NCBI GenBank assembly: GCA_018268785.1
Contig: JAFDVY010000002.1
Location: 62,001-126,000, forward strand
Reading direction: 5' to 3'
DNA length: 64,000 nt
DNA from: Acidobacteriota bacterium
GTDB taxonomy: Bacteria > Acidobacteriota > Terriglobia > Acidiferrales > UBA7541
Below the pieces are notes generated by a model, which made no database searches, had not been told where the DNA came from, and saw nothing but the letters and a program-made list of their open reading frames with translations. The translations under genes were made by a program, and so were the position numbers. Every line of letters begins with the position of its first letter. The stretch's first letter is position 1. Below, one piece after another: positions 18,508 through 26,401 of the stretch.

Positions 18508-19293
18508 ATGAGCGTTCAACCAATTGTATTGCGGCAAATTCCGGTTCCGGTTGTGGTGACTCCTGCGCCGTCCCTGCACGTCGCCATCATCACAGACGGA
18601 AACGGACGGTGGGCCAGTTCTCAGGGTCTGCCACGATCGGCGGGCCACCGCGCGGGAGCGGAAGCGGCCCGTGCGGTGATTGAGGCTGCGCCAAGACTTG
18701 GGATCCACACGTTAACACTCTTCGCGCTTTCGTCGGCGAATTGGCAGCGGCCGGCTCACGAAGTGAATGCGATTCTGAGTTTGTTGCATGAATACCTGCT
18801 GGTAGAGACCTCTCACTGCATGGATGAAGGCGTCCGCTTGAGCGTGATTGGCAGGCGCGATCGCATTCCGGCTACTTTGCGGGAAGCAATTGCCGATGCG
18901 GAAGCGTTGACGGCAAAAGGGACGCAGTTACATCTGCGGCTGGCGATCGACTATTCGGCGCGGGAAGCGATTTATCAGGCGGCTTGCCGGTTTTACAAAG
19001 CCACAAAGCTCTCCCCGGAAACGTTTTCCGATGTCCTGGCGGAAGTGCTGCACGGGGGATCGACGGAAGTCGACCTTTTGATTCGCACGGGTGGGGAGCA
19101 GCGGCTTTCAGATTTTCTTCTTTGGGAATGTGCGTTTGCGGAGTTTGTATTTCTGCAAAAGCGTTGGCCGGAGTTCACCGTGGCTGACTTAGTTGGCAGC
19201 TTGAAAGAGTTTCAAAAACGAGAGCGGACCCGTGGGGCTCTGCCAAAAGAAGCGCTCGCCGGAACCAAAGTCTCCGCAAATTCATCAAAATAA
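18508..19293 (+). CDS. uppS: Isoprenyl transferase (UppS-type cis-prenyltransferase)
   Basis: Condenses isopentenyl diphosphates into a long cis-polyprenyl diphosphate, the precursor of the envelope lipid carrier. The 261-aa protein has the catalytic aspartate in TDGNGRWA (about residues 27-34), GHRAG (about 46-50), SSANWQRP, and the C-terminal diphosphate-binding RTGGEQRLSDFLLWE. The family's usual SSENW is SSANW here. ATG 18508 is preferred to an in-frame TTG at 18472. It is not in the common frr-uppS-cdsA setting but next to a winged-helix regulator and palindrome, so it may be a second, specialised copy (inference). Confidence 0.87.
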   Translation: MSVQPIVLRQIPVPVVVTPAPSLHVAIITDGNGRWASSQGLPRSAGHRAGAEAARAVIEAAPRLGIHTLTLFALSSANWQRPAHEVNAILSLLHEYLLVETSHCMDEGVRLSVIGRRDRIPATLREAIADAEALTAKGTQLHLRLAIDYSAREAIYQAACRFYKATKLSPETFSDVLAEVLHGGSTEVDLLIRTGGEQRLSDFLLWECAFAEFVFLQKRWPEFTVADLVGSLKEFQKRERTRGALPKEALAGTKVSANSSK

Positions 19294-19309
19294 GCCGCTT
19301 ATATTTTTC
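19290..19309 (+). terminator. Weak hairpin-T-tract after uppS
   Basis: ATAAGCCGCTTAT (19290-19302) can fold into a 5-bp stem with a 3-base loop, followed by ATTTTT. It overlaps the uppS stop codon. The stem is short, so this is a low-confidence call. Confidence 0.25.
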
Positions 19310-19329
19310 CTAACATCGTTGGGGATACC

Positions 19330-19359
19330 CTGACACTTGGGCCTCGCGCGTCGTCTATA
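19330..19359 (+). promoter_or_regulatory. Possible promoter for the ECF sigma operon
   Basis: CTGACA (19330-19335), 18 bases, then TCTATA (19354-19359), with the sigma-factor ATG at 19375 and an AGGAGCGAGG ribosome-binding region between. The pair fits a housekeeping promoter loosely. An alternative is recognition by the ECF factor itself (a CGTC lies at 19350-19353), but no GGAAC-type -35 was seen. Confidence 0.35.
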
Positions 19360-19374
19360 CCCCAGGAGCGAGGT

Positions 19375-20055
19375 ATGGCAACGATGGGACTTACGCTGCC
19401 CTGGGAGGCTAAAATCTCCAGCGAGGAGCGTCAGCGGGGGTTGCGAGTGGTAGAAACAGAAAATTCAGCAGGCGGCTTTTCGCTCGCGGCAAGTGAAGCT
19501 CATCTGGAAGATCTGCGGATTGCGACGGCGTGCCAGGCCGGCCAACTGCAGGGCTATGAGCGTCTCTATTCGCTTCACGGCCGGCGGATGAAGAGCGTCG
19601 CGCGAAACCTGCTCGGAACTGCCAACGATGCCGAGGACGCCGTCCAAGAGACATTTTTGAAGATTCAGCGAGGCATTGGGACGTTTCGCGGACAATCGAG
19701 CTTTGTGACGTGGACTTTCCGGGTGTTGATCAATACCTGCTACGACGTGCGGCGCAGCCGAATGCGCAAGAAAGAAGTCACGAACGAAGGCACGGAAGAA
19801 TCGCCCGTACCGGAACAGCGCGCGCCAGGATCGCACCCCGCGCTGAAACTCGCGCTGGAGCGGGCTTTGGCAAAGCTTACGGATCATCAGCGCGAAGTGT
19901 TTCTGCTCTATGAAGTCGAAGGATTTCGCCATGCGGAGATCGCAGAGATATTGCGGATTACGGAAACGGCATCGAAAAACACATTGTTTCAAGCAAAGAA
20001 GAATCTGCGAACCATGCTGGAGCCGCCTCGCAGCCAGCCGGCGGAGGCACGGTGA
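19375..20055 (+). CDS. RNA polymerase ECF-type sigma factor
   Basis: Alternative sigma factor of 226 aa. Region 2 lies at about residues 55-120 (ERLYSLHGRRMKSVARNLLG, then DAEDAVQETFLKI, and the -10-binding FVTWTFRVLINTCYD), and region 4 at about 160-215 (KLTDHQREVFLLYEVEGF, AEIAEILRITETASKNTLFQAKKNL). An about 50-residue N-terminal extension precedes region 2. The gene has a strong AGGAGCGAGG ribosome site and shares GTGA with the next gene, its anti-sigma partner. Likely envelope stress or adaptation regulator; target promoters are not known. Confidence 0.93.
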   Translation: MATMGLTLPWEAKISSEERQRGLRVVETENSAGGFSLAASEAHLEDLRIATACQAGQLQGYERLYSLHGRRMKSVARNLLGTANDAEDAVQETFLKIQRGIGTFRGQSSFVTWTFRVLINTCYDVRRSRMRKKEVTNEGTEESPVPEQRAPGSHPALKLALERALAKLTDHQREVFLLYEVEGFRHAEIAEILRITETASKNTLFQAKKNLRTMLEPPRSQPAEAR

Positions 20056-20714
20056 ACGATATGAATGTGACTTGCGTAGATCGCGAACGAATTTTCATGG
20101 ATGGAAGCGCCGAAGAATGGGCGGCGCTGGAAATACATGCGGCGACTTGTGCGGAGTGCGGTGAGGAAGTGCGCGTTTGGAAGAGTATGTCGGCAGCTGC
20201 GGGTGAATTGAAGCAGGAGTGGGAGTCGCCTTATCTCTGGCCGAAGATCGAACAGCGATTGACCGACCAGATGGAGCAAAAGCCGTCGAGAGTGCGCGGG
20301 TGGTTGAATTCTTTGGGATTGTCCACGCTTCATTGGCAGACGGTTGCGGCAGTGGCGCTGTTGCTTGCGGTTTCTGGTACGGCAATTTGGATGGTGTTGC
20401 CTCCGGTCGATTCAGGGCCCAACAAACAGGTTTTCTTGAAGAGCAGGACCGTTAGCGAAGTGGAACGCGCGGAAGCCGAGTATCAGAAGGCGATTGACAA
20501 ACTGGATGCACAGGCGCGACCGCAATTGGAAGCCCCTTCTTCACCTCTGATGGCGAGCTACCGCGAAAAGCTTTTGGTGCTGGACAACGCAATCGGCGAG
20601 TTGCGCGAGCAAACAGGTCTGAATCCTGCGAACGCGCATCTACGCAGACAGTTGCTGGCGATGTATCAGGAAAAACAGGAAACGCTGCAGGAAGTTCTGG
20701 AGACGAAGAGATGA
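20052..20714 (+). CDS. Membrane anti-sigma factor with zinc-binding motif
   Basis: Expected to hold the upstream ECF sigma factor at the membrane. The 220-aa protein has HAATCAEC (about residues 29-36), the H-x3-C-x2-C zinc anti-sigma motif, a basic cytoplasmic stretch, one membrane segment (about 97-117, TVAAVALLLAVSGTAIWMV), and a C-terminal periplasmic part that is helical and coiled-coil-like (SEVERAEAEYQKAIDKLDAQ). The start GTG 20052 overlaps the sigma stop; an ATG nine bases downstream is an alternative. Confidence 0.85.
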   Translation: MNDMNVTCVDRERIFMDGSAEEWAALEIHAATCAECGEEVRVWKSMSAAAGELKQEWESPYLWPKIEQRLTDQMEQKPSRVRGWLNSLGLSTLHWQTVAAVALLLAVSGTAIWMVLPPVDSGPNKQVFLKSRTVSEVERAEAEYQKAIDKLDAQARPQLEAPSSPLMASYREKLLVLDNAIGELREQTGLNPANAHLRRQLLAMYQEKQETLQEVLETKR

Positions 20715-22246
20715 CGGGGAAGACGATGACTCGATTCGGAAAAGCGCGTGTGTGTCACGCGCTGGTCTTGGGCGGGATGCTGCTGATTGGCGCTGCCGGA
20801 GCGACGGCGAGGAATAATCCAGAAGACCAGGTGCAAAAGTCATTCGAAAAGACCATCAGCCTCACAGGCAATCAGGGTGTGAGTCTCGACAACCGATTTG
20901 GCAACGTGCACGTATCCGGCGGTAGCGGACACGATGTAAAGATCAACGCAACAATCCACGTGCAGGCGAAATCGAAGGAAGAGGCGCAGGAGTTTGCAGA
21001 CAAGATTCAGATTGATGTGCAGCAGAGCGGGGACGGGGTGCATGTGCGAACCGTCTACCCGGATGATCACTCGAAATACGTGCTGCACATTCAATGGAAA
21101 AAAACGTCGTACTCCGTGGACTACGACGTGACCGTCCCCGTGGATGCTCCGCTGTGGGTACGCAATGATTTCGGAAATGTGGAGACGTCTGGAGTTCGCG
21201 GCTGGGCGCGAATTGAAAACGGTCACGGAGCCATTGACGTGAAGGATGCGGGCCAAACGAAACTCACGAATGCGTTTGGAAGAATTGAACTAAACAACGC
21301 CTCTGGCAATTCCACGATCGTGAACAACAACGGCTCCGTGGAGGCGACGAACATAAAAGGCACGCTCGATATCAAGAACAGGTTTGGGAGCATTGTGGCA
21401 TCGCAAATTGGAGGAGCCACAACGATTTCAGGCGGCAATGGCAGCGTTGAGCTGACGAACGTCAGCGGCGGAGCCAGCGTGAATAACACGTTTGGCAATG
21501 TCAGCGCGCGAACAATCAACGGGAATCTGAATCTGCATAACAGCAATGCGAAGGTGGAAGTTTTCGATGTTACGGGCAATGCGGAACTTGTAACGAGCTT
21601 TGGGGAACTGGACGTAGAGCGCGTAGGCGGCGCTCTGAGCGTGGGAGACAACAATGGTCAAGTAAACGCACGAGAAATACACGGGATTGCAAACATCAAG
21701 ACGTCGTTCGGCAGAATCGTGGCCACAAATCTGTACGGAGCCGCAAACCTTGTTACAGGCAACGGCAACATAGAGGCAAATGGAATTGGCGGCGATCTTT
21801 ACGCAAAAACGAGTTTTGGTTCCCTGGATTTAAGAAACATCAAAGGCAACCTGACGGCGCAAAATTCGAACGGTGCAGTGACGGCAGCAAATGTATCCGG
21901 AGACGGAGGTGTGGACACTTCCTTCGGCGGAGTGAGCCTGAGCGCAATCGGCGGTAAGGTTCGCGTGGACAATCAAAATGGAGCGATTGAGGTGAGCACT
22001 TCTTCGGACAACTGCAGGGATGTGTCCCTCAAGACTTCGTTCTCGCACATCCTTGTTCGCGTTCCTTCAAACGGCGGCTACAAAGTTTCTGCACGGACCT
22101 CTTTCGGAAGGATCTCGTCTGAATTGCCGATTACGTCCACAGGAACTATCGGTTCGGAGGTTTTGAATGGCACGATTGGCAACGGCGCGTGCACGCTGGA
22201 GCTGACGAACAGCAATGGGAGCATAGAAATCGCAAAATCGCGCTAA
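20711..22246 (+). CDS. Secreted DUF4097-type beta-solenoid protein with alternating FG/NG repeats
   Basis: A 511-aa exported protein in the sigma/anti-sigma operon (ATGA overlap). After a signal peptide (core ALVLGGMLLIGAAGATA) and an about 110-residue N-terminal domain it is built from about 20-residue units, each with a turn F-G or N-G followed by a short strand, as in NAFGRIEL, NNNGSVEA, NRFGSIVA, GGNGSVEL. The FG and NG turns alternate through at least fourteen units, which suggests a regular beta-helix. This resembles DUF4097 'putative adhesin' proteins. The role is unknown; operon position suggests it is an envelope target or sensor of the sigma system. Confidence 0.82.
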   Translation: MTGKTMTRFGKARVCHALVLGGMLLIGAAGATARNNPEDQVQKSFEKTISLTGNQGVSLDNRFGNVHVSGGSGHDVKINATIHVQAKSKEEAQEFADKIQIDVQQSGDGVHVRTVYPDDHSKYVLHIQWKKTSYSVDYDVTVPVDAPLWVRNDFGNVETSGVRGWARIENGHGAIDVKDAGQTKLTNAFGRIELNNASGNSTIVNNNGSVEATNIKGTLDIKNRFGSIVASQIGGATTISGGNGSVELTNVSGGASVNNTFGNVSARTINGNLNLHNSNAKVEVFDVTGNAELVTSFGELDVERVGGALSVGDNNGQVNAREIHGIANIKTSFGRIVATNLYGAANLVTGNGNIEANGIGGDLYAKTSFGSLDLRNIKGNLTAQNSNGAVTAANVSGDGGVDTSFGGVSLSAIGGKVRVDNQNGAIEVSTSSDNCRDVSLKTSFSHILVRVPSNGGYKVSARTSFGRISSELPITSTGTIGSEVLNGTIGNGACTLELTNSNGSIEIAKSR

Positions 22247-22713
22247 GCGTGCCGGCGAGCGCGGTCCATTGCAAACGCCTTGCGGAGGATGCGCATGGCG
22301 GTCTCAGTCATCTGGTATTTTGGCAATTCATCTTCAGTAGCATAAGCAAAATCCGTCGCATCGCCTCCGGCTTTTGGCGCGCCGCTAATTCTTTCGCAGA
22401 GATAATCCACGATGACAAAATGAAATCGAGGATGGGGATCGGGTTCGCGCGATTCGGGTGGCGAATAGGGATTAATCCGTTCAAAGACCTCGATCAAATC
22501 CAAAACGCGCACGGCAAGACCGGTTTCTTCCGCAAGTTCGCGCGCCACGCCTTCAAGAATCGTCTCGCCGAGTTCGAGGGTTCCACCCGGAATGGACCAT
22601 TGCCCGATCAGCGGCTCGGACCCTCGACGAATCAGAAGCGCTTTGCCGTTTTCGATTACTACGCCACCGACACCAACGATGGGGCGCTCCGGATACTCGC
22701 GAGGGGAAGGCAT
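22243..22713 (-). CDS. Nudix hydrolase
   Basis: Hydrolyses a nucleoside diphosphate linked to another group. The 156-aa protein has a complete Nudix box: GGTLELGETILEGVARELAEETG read across about residues 43-65, with the REL-EE core. The N-terminal PIVGVGGVVIENGKALLIRRG is typical of the ADP-ribose pyrophosphatase/MutT-like group. Its stop overlaps the end of the convergent DUF4097 gene by four bases. Substrate is not known. Confidence 0.9.
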   Translation of the reverse strand: MPSPREYPERPIVGVGGVVIENGKALLIRRGSEPLIGQWSIPGGTLELGETILEGVARELAEETGLAVRVLDLIEVFERINPYSPPESREPDPHPRFHFVIVDYLCERISGAPKAGGDATDFAYATEDELPKYQMTETAMRILRKAFAMDRARRHA

Positions 22714-22782
22714 GGATTAAGAAAGATTAACTCCAGGTTACTGCAATAGGCTAGATTCAGACGCACAGTGAATGGTCTGGAT

Positions 22783-22809
22783 TTGACATGCCCCTGCACG
22801 GTATATAAT
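22783..22809 (+). promoter_or_regulatory. Promoter of the LysW-like gene
   Basis: TTGACA (22783-22788) and TATAAT (22804-22809) are both perfect but only 15 bases apart; a TAATAC at 22806-22811 gives 17 bases. A leader of about 60 bases, with GGAGG at 22866-22870, leads to the GTG at 22879. Confidence 0.55.
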
Positions 22810-22878
22810 ACGCTGAATGGTGGGAGGCACGCGGAGCGTGACACCCAACCGGGGAATCTCACTACGGAGGAAGTGGCC

Positions 22879-23133
22879 GTGATCCGCTGCCCTGATTGTG
22901 CTGCCGAACTCGATGTGGATGAAGACGAAGTGGAAGAGGGAGAGATCCTGAGCTGCCCGGAGTGCGAGGCGGAGATGGAAGTAACACAGACGCATCCGGT
23001 CCACGTCAACGTGATATCCGATGATGACGAGGTCGAAGAGGAAGAAGAAGGCGAAGACGACGCGGCCGACGACGACGATGACGATGAGGAAGACCTCGAC
23101 GATGATGATGATGAGGAAGACGAAGAAGAGTGA
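22879..23133 (+). CDS. LysW-like zinc-ribbon protein with a long Asp/Glu tail
   Basis: An 84-aa protein starting at GTG 22879 (GGAGG eight bases ahead). The first 40 residues, MIRCPDCAAELDV...GEILSCPECEAEMEV, form a CPxC...CPxC zinc ribbon like LysW, the amino-group carrier of lysine/arginine synthesis. The second half is almost entirely Asp and Glu and ends in three glutamates; LysW also ends in Glu, which carries the substrate. No LysX/ArgX-type ligase lies next to it, so a carrier function is not shown. Other options are a structural zinc ribbon or a binding partner for a basic protein. Confidence 0.72.
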   Translation: MIRCPDCAAELDVDEDEVEEGEILSCPECEAEMEVTQTHPVHVNVISDDDEVEEEEEGEDDAADDDDDDEEDLDDDDDEEDEEE

Positions 23134-23186
23134 AGTCGCGAGCAGCTACTTTTTCTCCGCAGCCATCTAAGTAGACGGAGCCAGAT

Positions 23187-23636
23187 ATGCGCGGCCGGCA
23201 GTTGATTCCTATCTTCGGCTTGGCAGTGCTTTTGCTGCCAGCGTATGTATTTGCACAAACGCAACAGCCTGAACCTCCGCCACCTCCCGCTCCTGCAGCC
23301 CAAGCAGGGCAAGCCGATTCCTCAAACAATAAGAAGTCCTCTTCGCGGCATCAGCACGATTTTCTGGTCAAAGGAACAGTGTTTACGCCGGAAGGCCTCA
23401 GTTTTGCCGGGGCGGAAATCCGAATTCGTAAAGCGGGTGCGAAATCGTTCCACTGGCAAAGTGAAGCAAACTCGCGGGGAGAATTTGCGATTCGTGTTGT
23501 ACAAGGCGCGAAATACGAAGTTTTCGTTAGAGCAAAGGGCTTCAAAGAGCAAATGAAGCCCGCGGATGGCATGGGAAGCGAAAGAATCGAAGAGATGGTG
23601 TTTCACATGGAACGTGAAGGGGGTAAACCGCAATGA
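23187..23636 (+). CDS. Secreted carboxypeptidase-regulatory-like domain protein
   Basis: The 149-aa protein has a signal peptide (IFGLAVLLLPAYVFAQ), a Pro/Ala-rich linker, and one beta-sandwich domain at about residues 60-145 starting FLVKGTVFTPEGLSFAGAEIRI, the pattern of CarboxypepD_reg-like domains. A glycine-rich turn SRGEFAIRV follows. It overlaps the next, similar gene by four bases, so the two are a coupled pair. Function unknown; such domains usually bind or stiffen surface structures. Confidence 0.75.
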   Translation: MRGRQLIPIFGLAVLLLPAYVFAQTQQPEPPPPPAPAAQAGQADSSNNKKSSSRHQHDFLVKGTVFTPEGLSFAGAEIRIRKAGAKSFHWQSEANSRGEFAIRVVQGAKYEVFVRAKGFKEQMKPADGMGSERIEEMVFHMEREGGKPQ

Positions 23637-23992
23637 AACGCCGCGCATGGATGGTCATACTCGTCGCGCTTCTAGTTTTTGGGTTGACGGCTGCCGCGCA
23701 AGACTCGAAGAAAGAGTCGCAATTGCGCACGGTGAAGGGAGTGGTAGTAGACAAGGGCGAAACTCCAGTGCAAGGAGGCGTCGTTTTCTTAAAGAATTTG
23801 CGGACCAACCAAGTTCGCAGCTACATCGCGGACAACGAAGGACTGTTCCGATTTAGCGGCCTGGATCCGAACGTGGACTACGAAGTGCACGCAGAGAAGG
23901 ACGGCGCAAAATCGCCAACACGCCAAGTATCGAGCTTCGACAACCGAAAAGAGATCGTCCTGACACTTAAGCTGGACAAGAAGAAAGACTAG
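23633..23992 (+). CDS. Secreted carboxypeptidase-regulatory-like domain protein, second copy
   Basis: A 119-aa protein with a signal peptide (MVILVALLVFGLTAAAQD) and one CarboxypepD_reg-like domain (TVKGVVVDKGETPVQGGVVFL, then DNEGLFRFSGLDPNVDYEVHAEKDG). It is a shorter relative of the gene just upstream. Its end overlaps the convergent kinase gene by four bases. Function unknown. Confidence 0.75.
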   Translation: MKRRAWMVILVALLVFGLTAAAQDSKKESQLRTVKGVVVDKGETPVQGGVVFLKNLRTNQVRSYIADNEGLFRFSGLDPNVDYEVHAEKDGAKSPTRQVSSFDNRKEIVLTLKLDKKKD

Positions 23993-24951
23993 CCGGCTTG
24001 CGCTTTCGGCGCGAGGAAGCGCACTGCGCGGGGAATCACTTCAATTTCCACTGGCGTGAGTCCCATTAGTTCTCCGTCACCCTGAAAATAAGCCGGTGTC
24101 TCCGTTTCGATTCGCACCCTGCGGACTTGTTTTCTCTCAATATTGGGCAGGCTCAATACTCCGTTTATCAATAGTCGGGGTAAGGCGCGCAAAAGCTGCC
24201 CGAAGCGGAGTTCTGGCAAGAATGCATAGTCCAGCAAGCCATCATCAATCCTGGCTCCGGGAGAAAGCTGGATTCCAGCACCAAATGTGGGAGTATTCAG
24301 CAAGCTCGCCAGCACGAAGCGTTGCCAAGGCCCGCCGAATGAGGAGTCGTCCAGAGCAATGCGGATGCGTTGCGGCTTGAGAGCGAGATACGCATGTACC
24401 GCCGCCAAGACATATCTAAGTCTACCGCTCAGATTCCTGTAGCGGCTATTCGCGAGGCTGGCTGATTCTGAATCGAGGCCAACGCCGCCTCCACCGAGAT
24501 AGAAACGCGTCGTTCCATCCGCAAAGCGAACTCTGACTAAATCGACTGGACGCGGAGTACCCAGGCAGGCTGCTGAGATTGCACCGAGCGGATTCAAGGG
24601 CAGGTGTAAAGCGCGCGCAAAATCATTCCCACCGCCTGAGGGGATTACTCCAAAAAGCATGTCGCGTCCGTACGCCGCGTTGATCACATTGTGAAGAGTG
24701 CCGTCACCGCCAAAAGTGAAGAGGTGTGTGAAGCCCTCTGCAATCGATTTCCTGACCAGGGCTTCGAGCTCTTCTGGACTCGCCATTTCGTAAATGGTGG
24801 CTCGAAACCCGTGTTGTTCAAACGCAGTCTTAATTTTGGGCAACAACTTGAGGGAACGGCCGCTCCCGGATGCGGGATTTGCAAAGACGGCGACAGCCCG
24901 GAAGGGGGAAACGATTTCGGACTCGCTATCGCTACTTGCGGGATCGAACAT
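23989..24951 (-). CDS. Diacylglycerol kinase-like lipid kinase (YegS/DgkB family)
   Basis: Phosphorylates a lipid alcohol such as diacylglycerol. The protein (320 aa from ATG 24951) shows AVAVFANPASGSG near the start, the nucleotide motif FGGDGTLHNVINA (about 79-91), PSGGGNDFARALHLP in place of the usual GTANDFAR, and a C-terminal domain with GDGELMGLTPVEIEV. The frame stays open upstream; an ATG at 25029 is possible and would touch the CCA end of the tRNA gene. Neither start has a clear ribosome site. Confidence 0.83.
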   Translation of the reverse strand: MFDPASSDSESEIVSPFRAVAVFANPASGSGRSLKLLPKIKTAFEQHGFRATIYEMASPEELEALVRKSIAEGFTHLFTFGGDGTLHNVINAAYGRDMLFGVIPSGGGNDFARALHLPLNPLGAISAACLGTPRPVDLVRVRFADGTTRFYLGGGGVGLDSESASLANSRYRNLSGRLRYVLAAVHAYLALKPQRIRIALDDSSFGGPWQRFVLASLLNTPTFGAGIQLSPGARIDDGLLDYAFLPELRFGQLLRALPRLLINGVLSLPNIERKQVRRVRIETETPAYFQGDGELMGLTPVEIEVIPRAVRFLAPKAQAG

Positions 24952-25028
24952 TGCGGCGCGTAGTCTTGCACAGCCGGTTTGGCGGAGCAAGGAAGGCCAG
25001 AATTCGACCGAAAGGCGAGACGAATTCA

Positions 25029-25103
25029 TGGTGCCGGCGGGGGGAATCGAACCCACGGCCTAGGGATTATGAGACCCTCGCTCTACCACTGAGCTACGCC
25101 GGC
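25029..25103 (-). tRNA. tRNA-Met (anticodon CAT), CCA encoded
   Basis: Read on the minus strand the gene starts GCCGGCG and ends CGCCGGC-A-CCA, giving a seven-pair acceptor stem. The D-arm GCTC-AGTGGTA-GAGC, the anticodon loop CTCATAA (anticodon at 25069-25071) and the T-loop TTCGATT are all in place. The last anticodon-stem pair is T-T and one T-stem pair is T-C, both minor flaws. The A after CTCAT and the paired first base point to elongator Met, though a lysidine-modified Ile tRNA cannot be excluded by eye. Confidence 0.9.
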
Positions 25104-25424
25104 GCGAAGTGAGCTTTCCATGCTAAGGAGAATGGCTTGCTCTCGTCAAGCGATGTACTTGCAGCAGAGGAAACGAAAGGAACTTTGGGTATTTAAGTAC
25201 TAAGTTTTTTGGTACCACCGTACCGTTGCTCATACTACGTGCTGGGGCCTAATCTTTCGCTGGTCGCGGGAAGGGTGATTTGCCGAGAGGCGAATCTTAG
25301 GCGAAATAAAGCCAGCCCGATCCCGTGTACTGATATGGCACAGGCTCGCCTCGCGAGCTGCTTGACATTGGTGTGCAAATAGATAGGATACCTCCGGGTT
25401 ATCTGTATTCCTCGGAGGCACCTA
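25104..25424 (+). promoter_or_regulatory. Intergenic region with promoter for the repeat peptide gene
   Basis: No gene seen in these 321 bases. Near the end, TTGACA (25362-25367), 16 bases and TAGGAT (25384-25389) form a promoter about 36 bases before the ATG at 25425, with CGGAGG just ahead of the start. An A/T-rich stretch around 25190-25215 contains TTTAAGTACTAAGTTTTTT but no clear hairpin. Confidence 0.45.
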
Positions 25425-25643
25425 ATGTCACGCAAACTCACGGTAATTCTCCTCGCCATGATAATTTTGGTGGGGGCGATGAGCCTGAAGACGGTAGTCA
25501 CGGCGCAGGATAGCGGCGCTGTGGTTATGGCAAACGGCAGTGCGCCAGTTCCGCCTGTACCTTGGAAGAATGGCAGCGCACCGGTTCCGCCAGTACCTTG
25601 GAAGAACGGCAGCGCACCAGTTCCTCCAGTGCCCTGGAAGTAA
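25425..25643 (+). CDS. Small secreted peptide with three NGSAPVPPVPWK repeats
   Basis: A 72-aa protein: signal peptide (LTVILLAMIILVGAMSLKTVVTA cleaved near AQD) and a mature part of about 45 residues ending in three perfect 12-residue repeats NGSAPVPPVPWK. There is a good ribosome site (CGGAGG) and a promoter upstream. I know no family. The proline-rich, tryptophan-containing repeat would be extended and might bind cell wall, another protein or a surface; this is speculation. Confidence 0.7.
   Translation: MSRKLTVILLAMIILVGAMSLKTVVTAQDSGAVVMANGSAPVPPVPWKNGSAPVPPVPWKNGSAPVPPVPWK
25533..25640 (+). repeat. 36-bp tandem repeat, three copies
   Basis: Copies at 25533-25568, 25569-25604 and 25605-25640 encode the same 12 residues with a few silent changes, so the protein sequence is kept while the DNA drifts. 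Confidence 0.9.
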
Positions 25644-25705
25644 GTCCCCGCAGTAGTTAAGAAATTTCTGCGGATCAGACCAGGGCAACGAAGATTGGAA
25701 GCCAC

Positions 25706-26401
25706 GTGCCTGGTCTATTTGGATACGTAGTTTGGTTGCTAGGCGCTCTACTTGAGGCCGCCGTTGTAGTGTGCGCGATTAAGCGCAAAGCTCTCCGCCC
25801 GTATCTCTTTCTAAATTTTTACATGGCCGCCTCTTTCCTCGTGACTTTGGGGCGCTATTACATGTTTGCGCATTTTGGGCTTGCCTCAAGCCAGTATGTC
25901 TATTTTTACTTCTACACCGATGCCCTCCTTACGATCATTCTCTACTTCGCCTTGACAAGTTTGTTCTCTCGCGTTTTCAGTGAAATGGGAGCGGAGCAGT
26001 ACGTAAAGCTGGGGGCAGTTCTGCTTCTTGGCGGCACCGCAGTCTTTTCCTATGCGGTGGTGCAGCAGTCCAGTACAAAGCTAGTCACGCACTTCGTTTT
26101 TGAAATGTCGCAGAATCTCTACTTTGTCGGCGTCGTGCTGACTTACGTTCTTTGGGTAGCGGTGCTAAAGCTGCGCGAAACACGCACCAGGCTTATTCAA
26201 TTAGTTTTGTCGTTGGGAGTGTACTTCAGCCTGCTAACAGCAAGCTATGCCCTAGGGAATCTGTTCCATGGGTTCGAGTCCTTTTCACAAATTCTGACGC
26301 CTCTGGTGGGCTGTTTCTTGCCCGCGGCGTGGTCATACGCTTTCTGGCGCATCCCCGAAGAGGCACGTTTGGCTACTGCTCGATTGGCGGTGATTCGATG
26401 A
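25706..26401 (+). CDS. Polytopic membrane protein of unknown function
   Basis: A 231-aa protein with about seven membrane segments (for example FGYVVWLLGALLEAAVVVCAI and LFLNFYMAASFLVTLGRYYMF). It starts at GTG 25706 with TTGGAAG ahead. No catalytic motif is visible and I do not recognise the family by name. It shares ATGA with the next gene. Confidence 0.72.
   Translation: MPGLFGYVVWLLGALLEAAVVVCAIKRKALRPYLFLNFYMAASFLVTLGRYYMFAHFGLASSQYVYFYFYTDALLTIILYFALTSLFSRVFSEMGAEQYVKLGAVLLLGGTAVFSYAVVQQSSTKLVTHFVFEMSQNLYFVGVVLTYVLWVAVLKLRETRTRLIQLVLSLGVYFSLLTASYALGNLFHGFESFSQILTPLVGCFLPAAWSYAFWRIPEEARLATARLAVIR

Noticed and set aside
21300-22000. CRISPR-like or satellite DNA impression in the DUF4097 gene
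   Set aside because: The periodicity is at protein level; DNA units are diverged and there are no identical repeats with unique spacers.
23006-23329. His/Arg-rich and Ser-rich open frames on the minus strand
   Set aside because: They are reverse-strand images of the Asp/Glu codons of the LysW-like gene.
24096-25112. Several plus-strand frames opposite the kinase and tRNA
   Set aside because: Shadows; one runs through the tRNA gene.
26262-26290. GGTTCGAGTCC, a tRNA T-loop look-alike
   Set aside because: It lies inside the membrane-protein gene and has no acceptor or anticodon stem around it.
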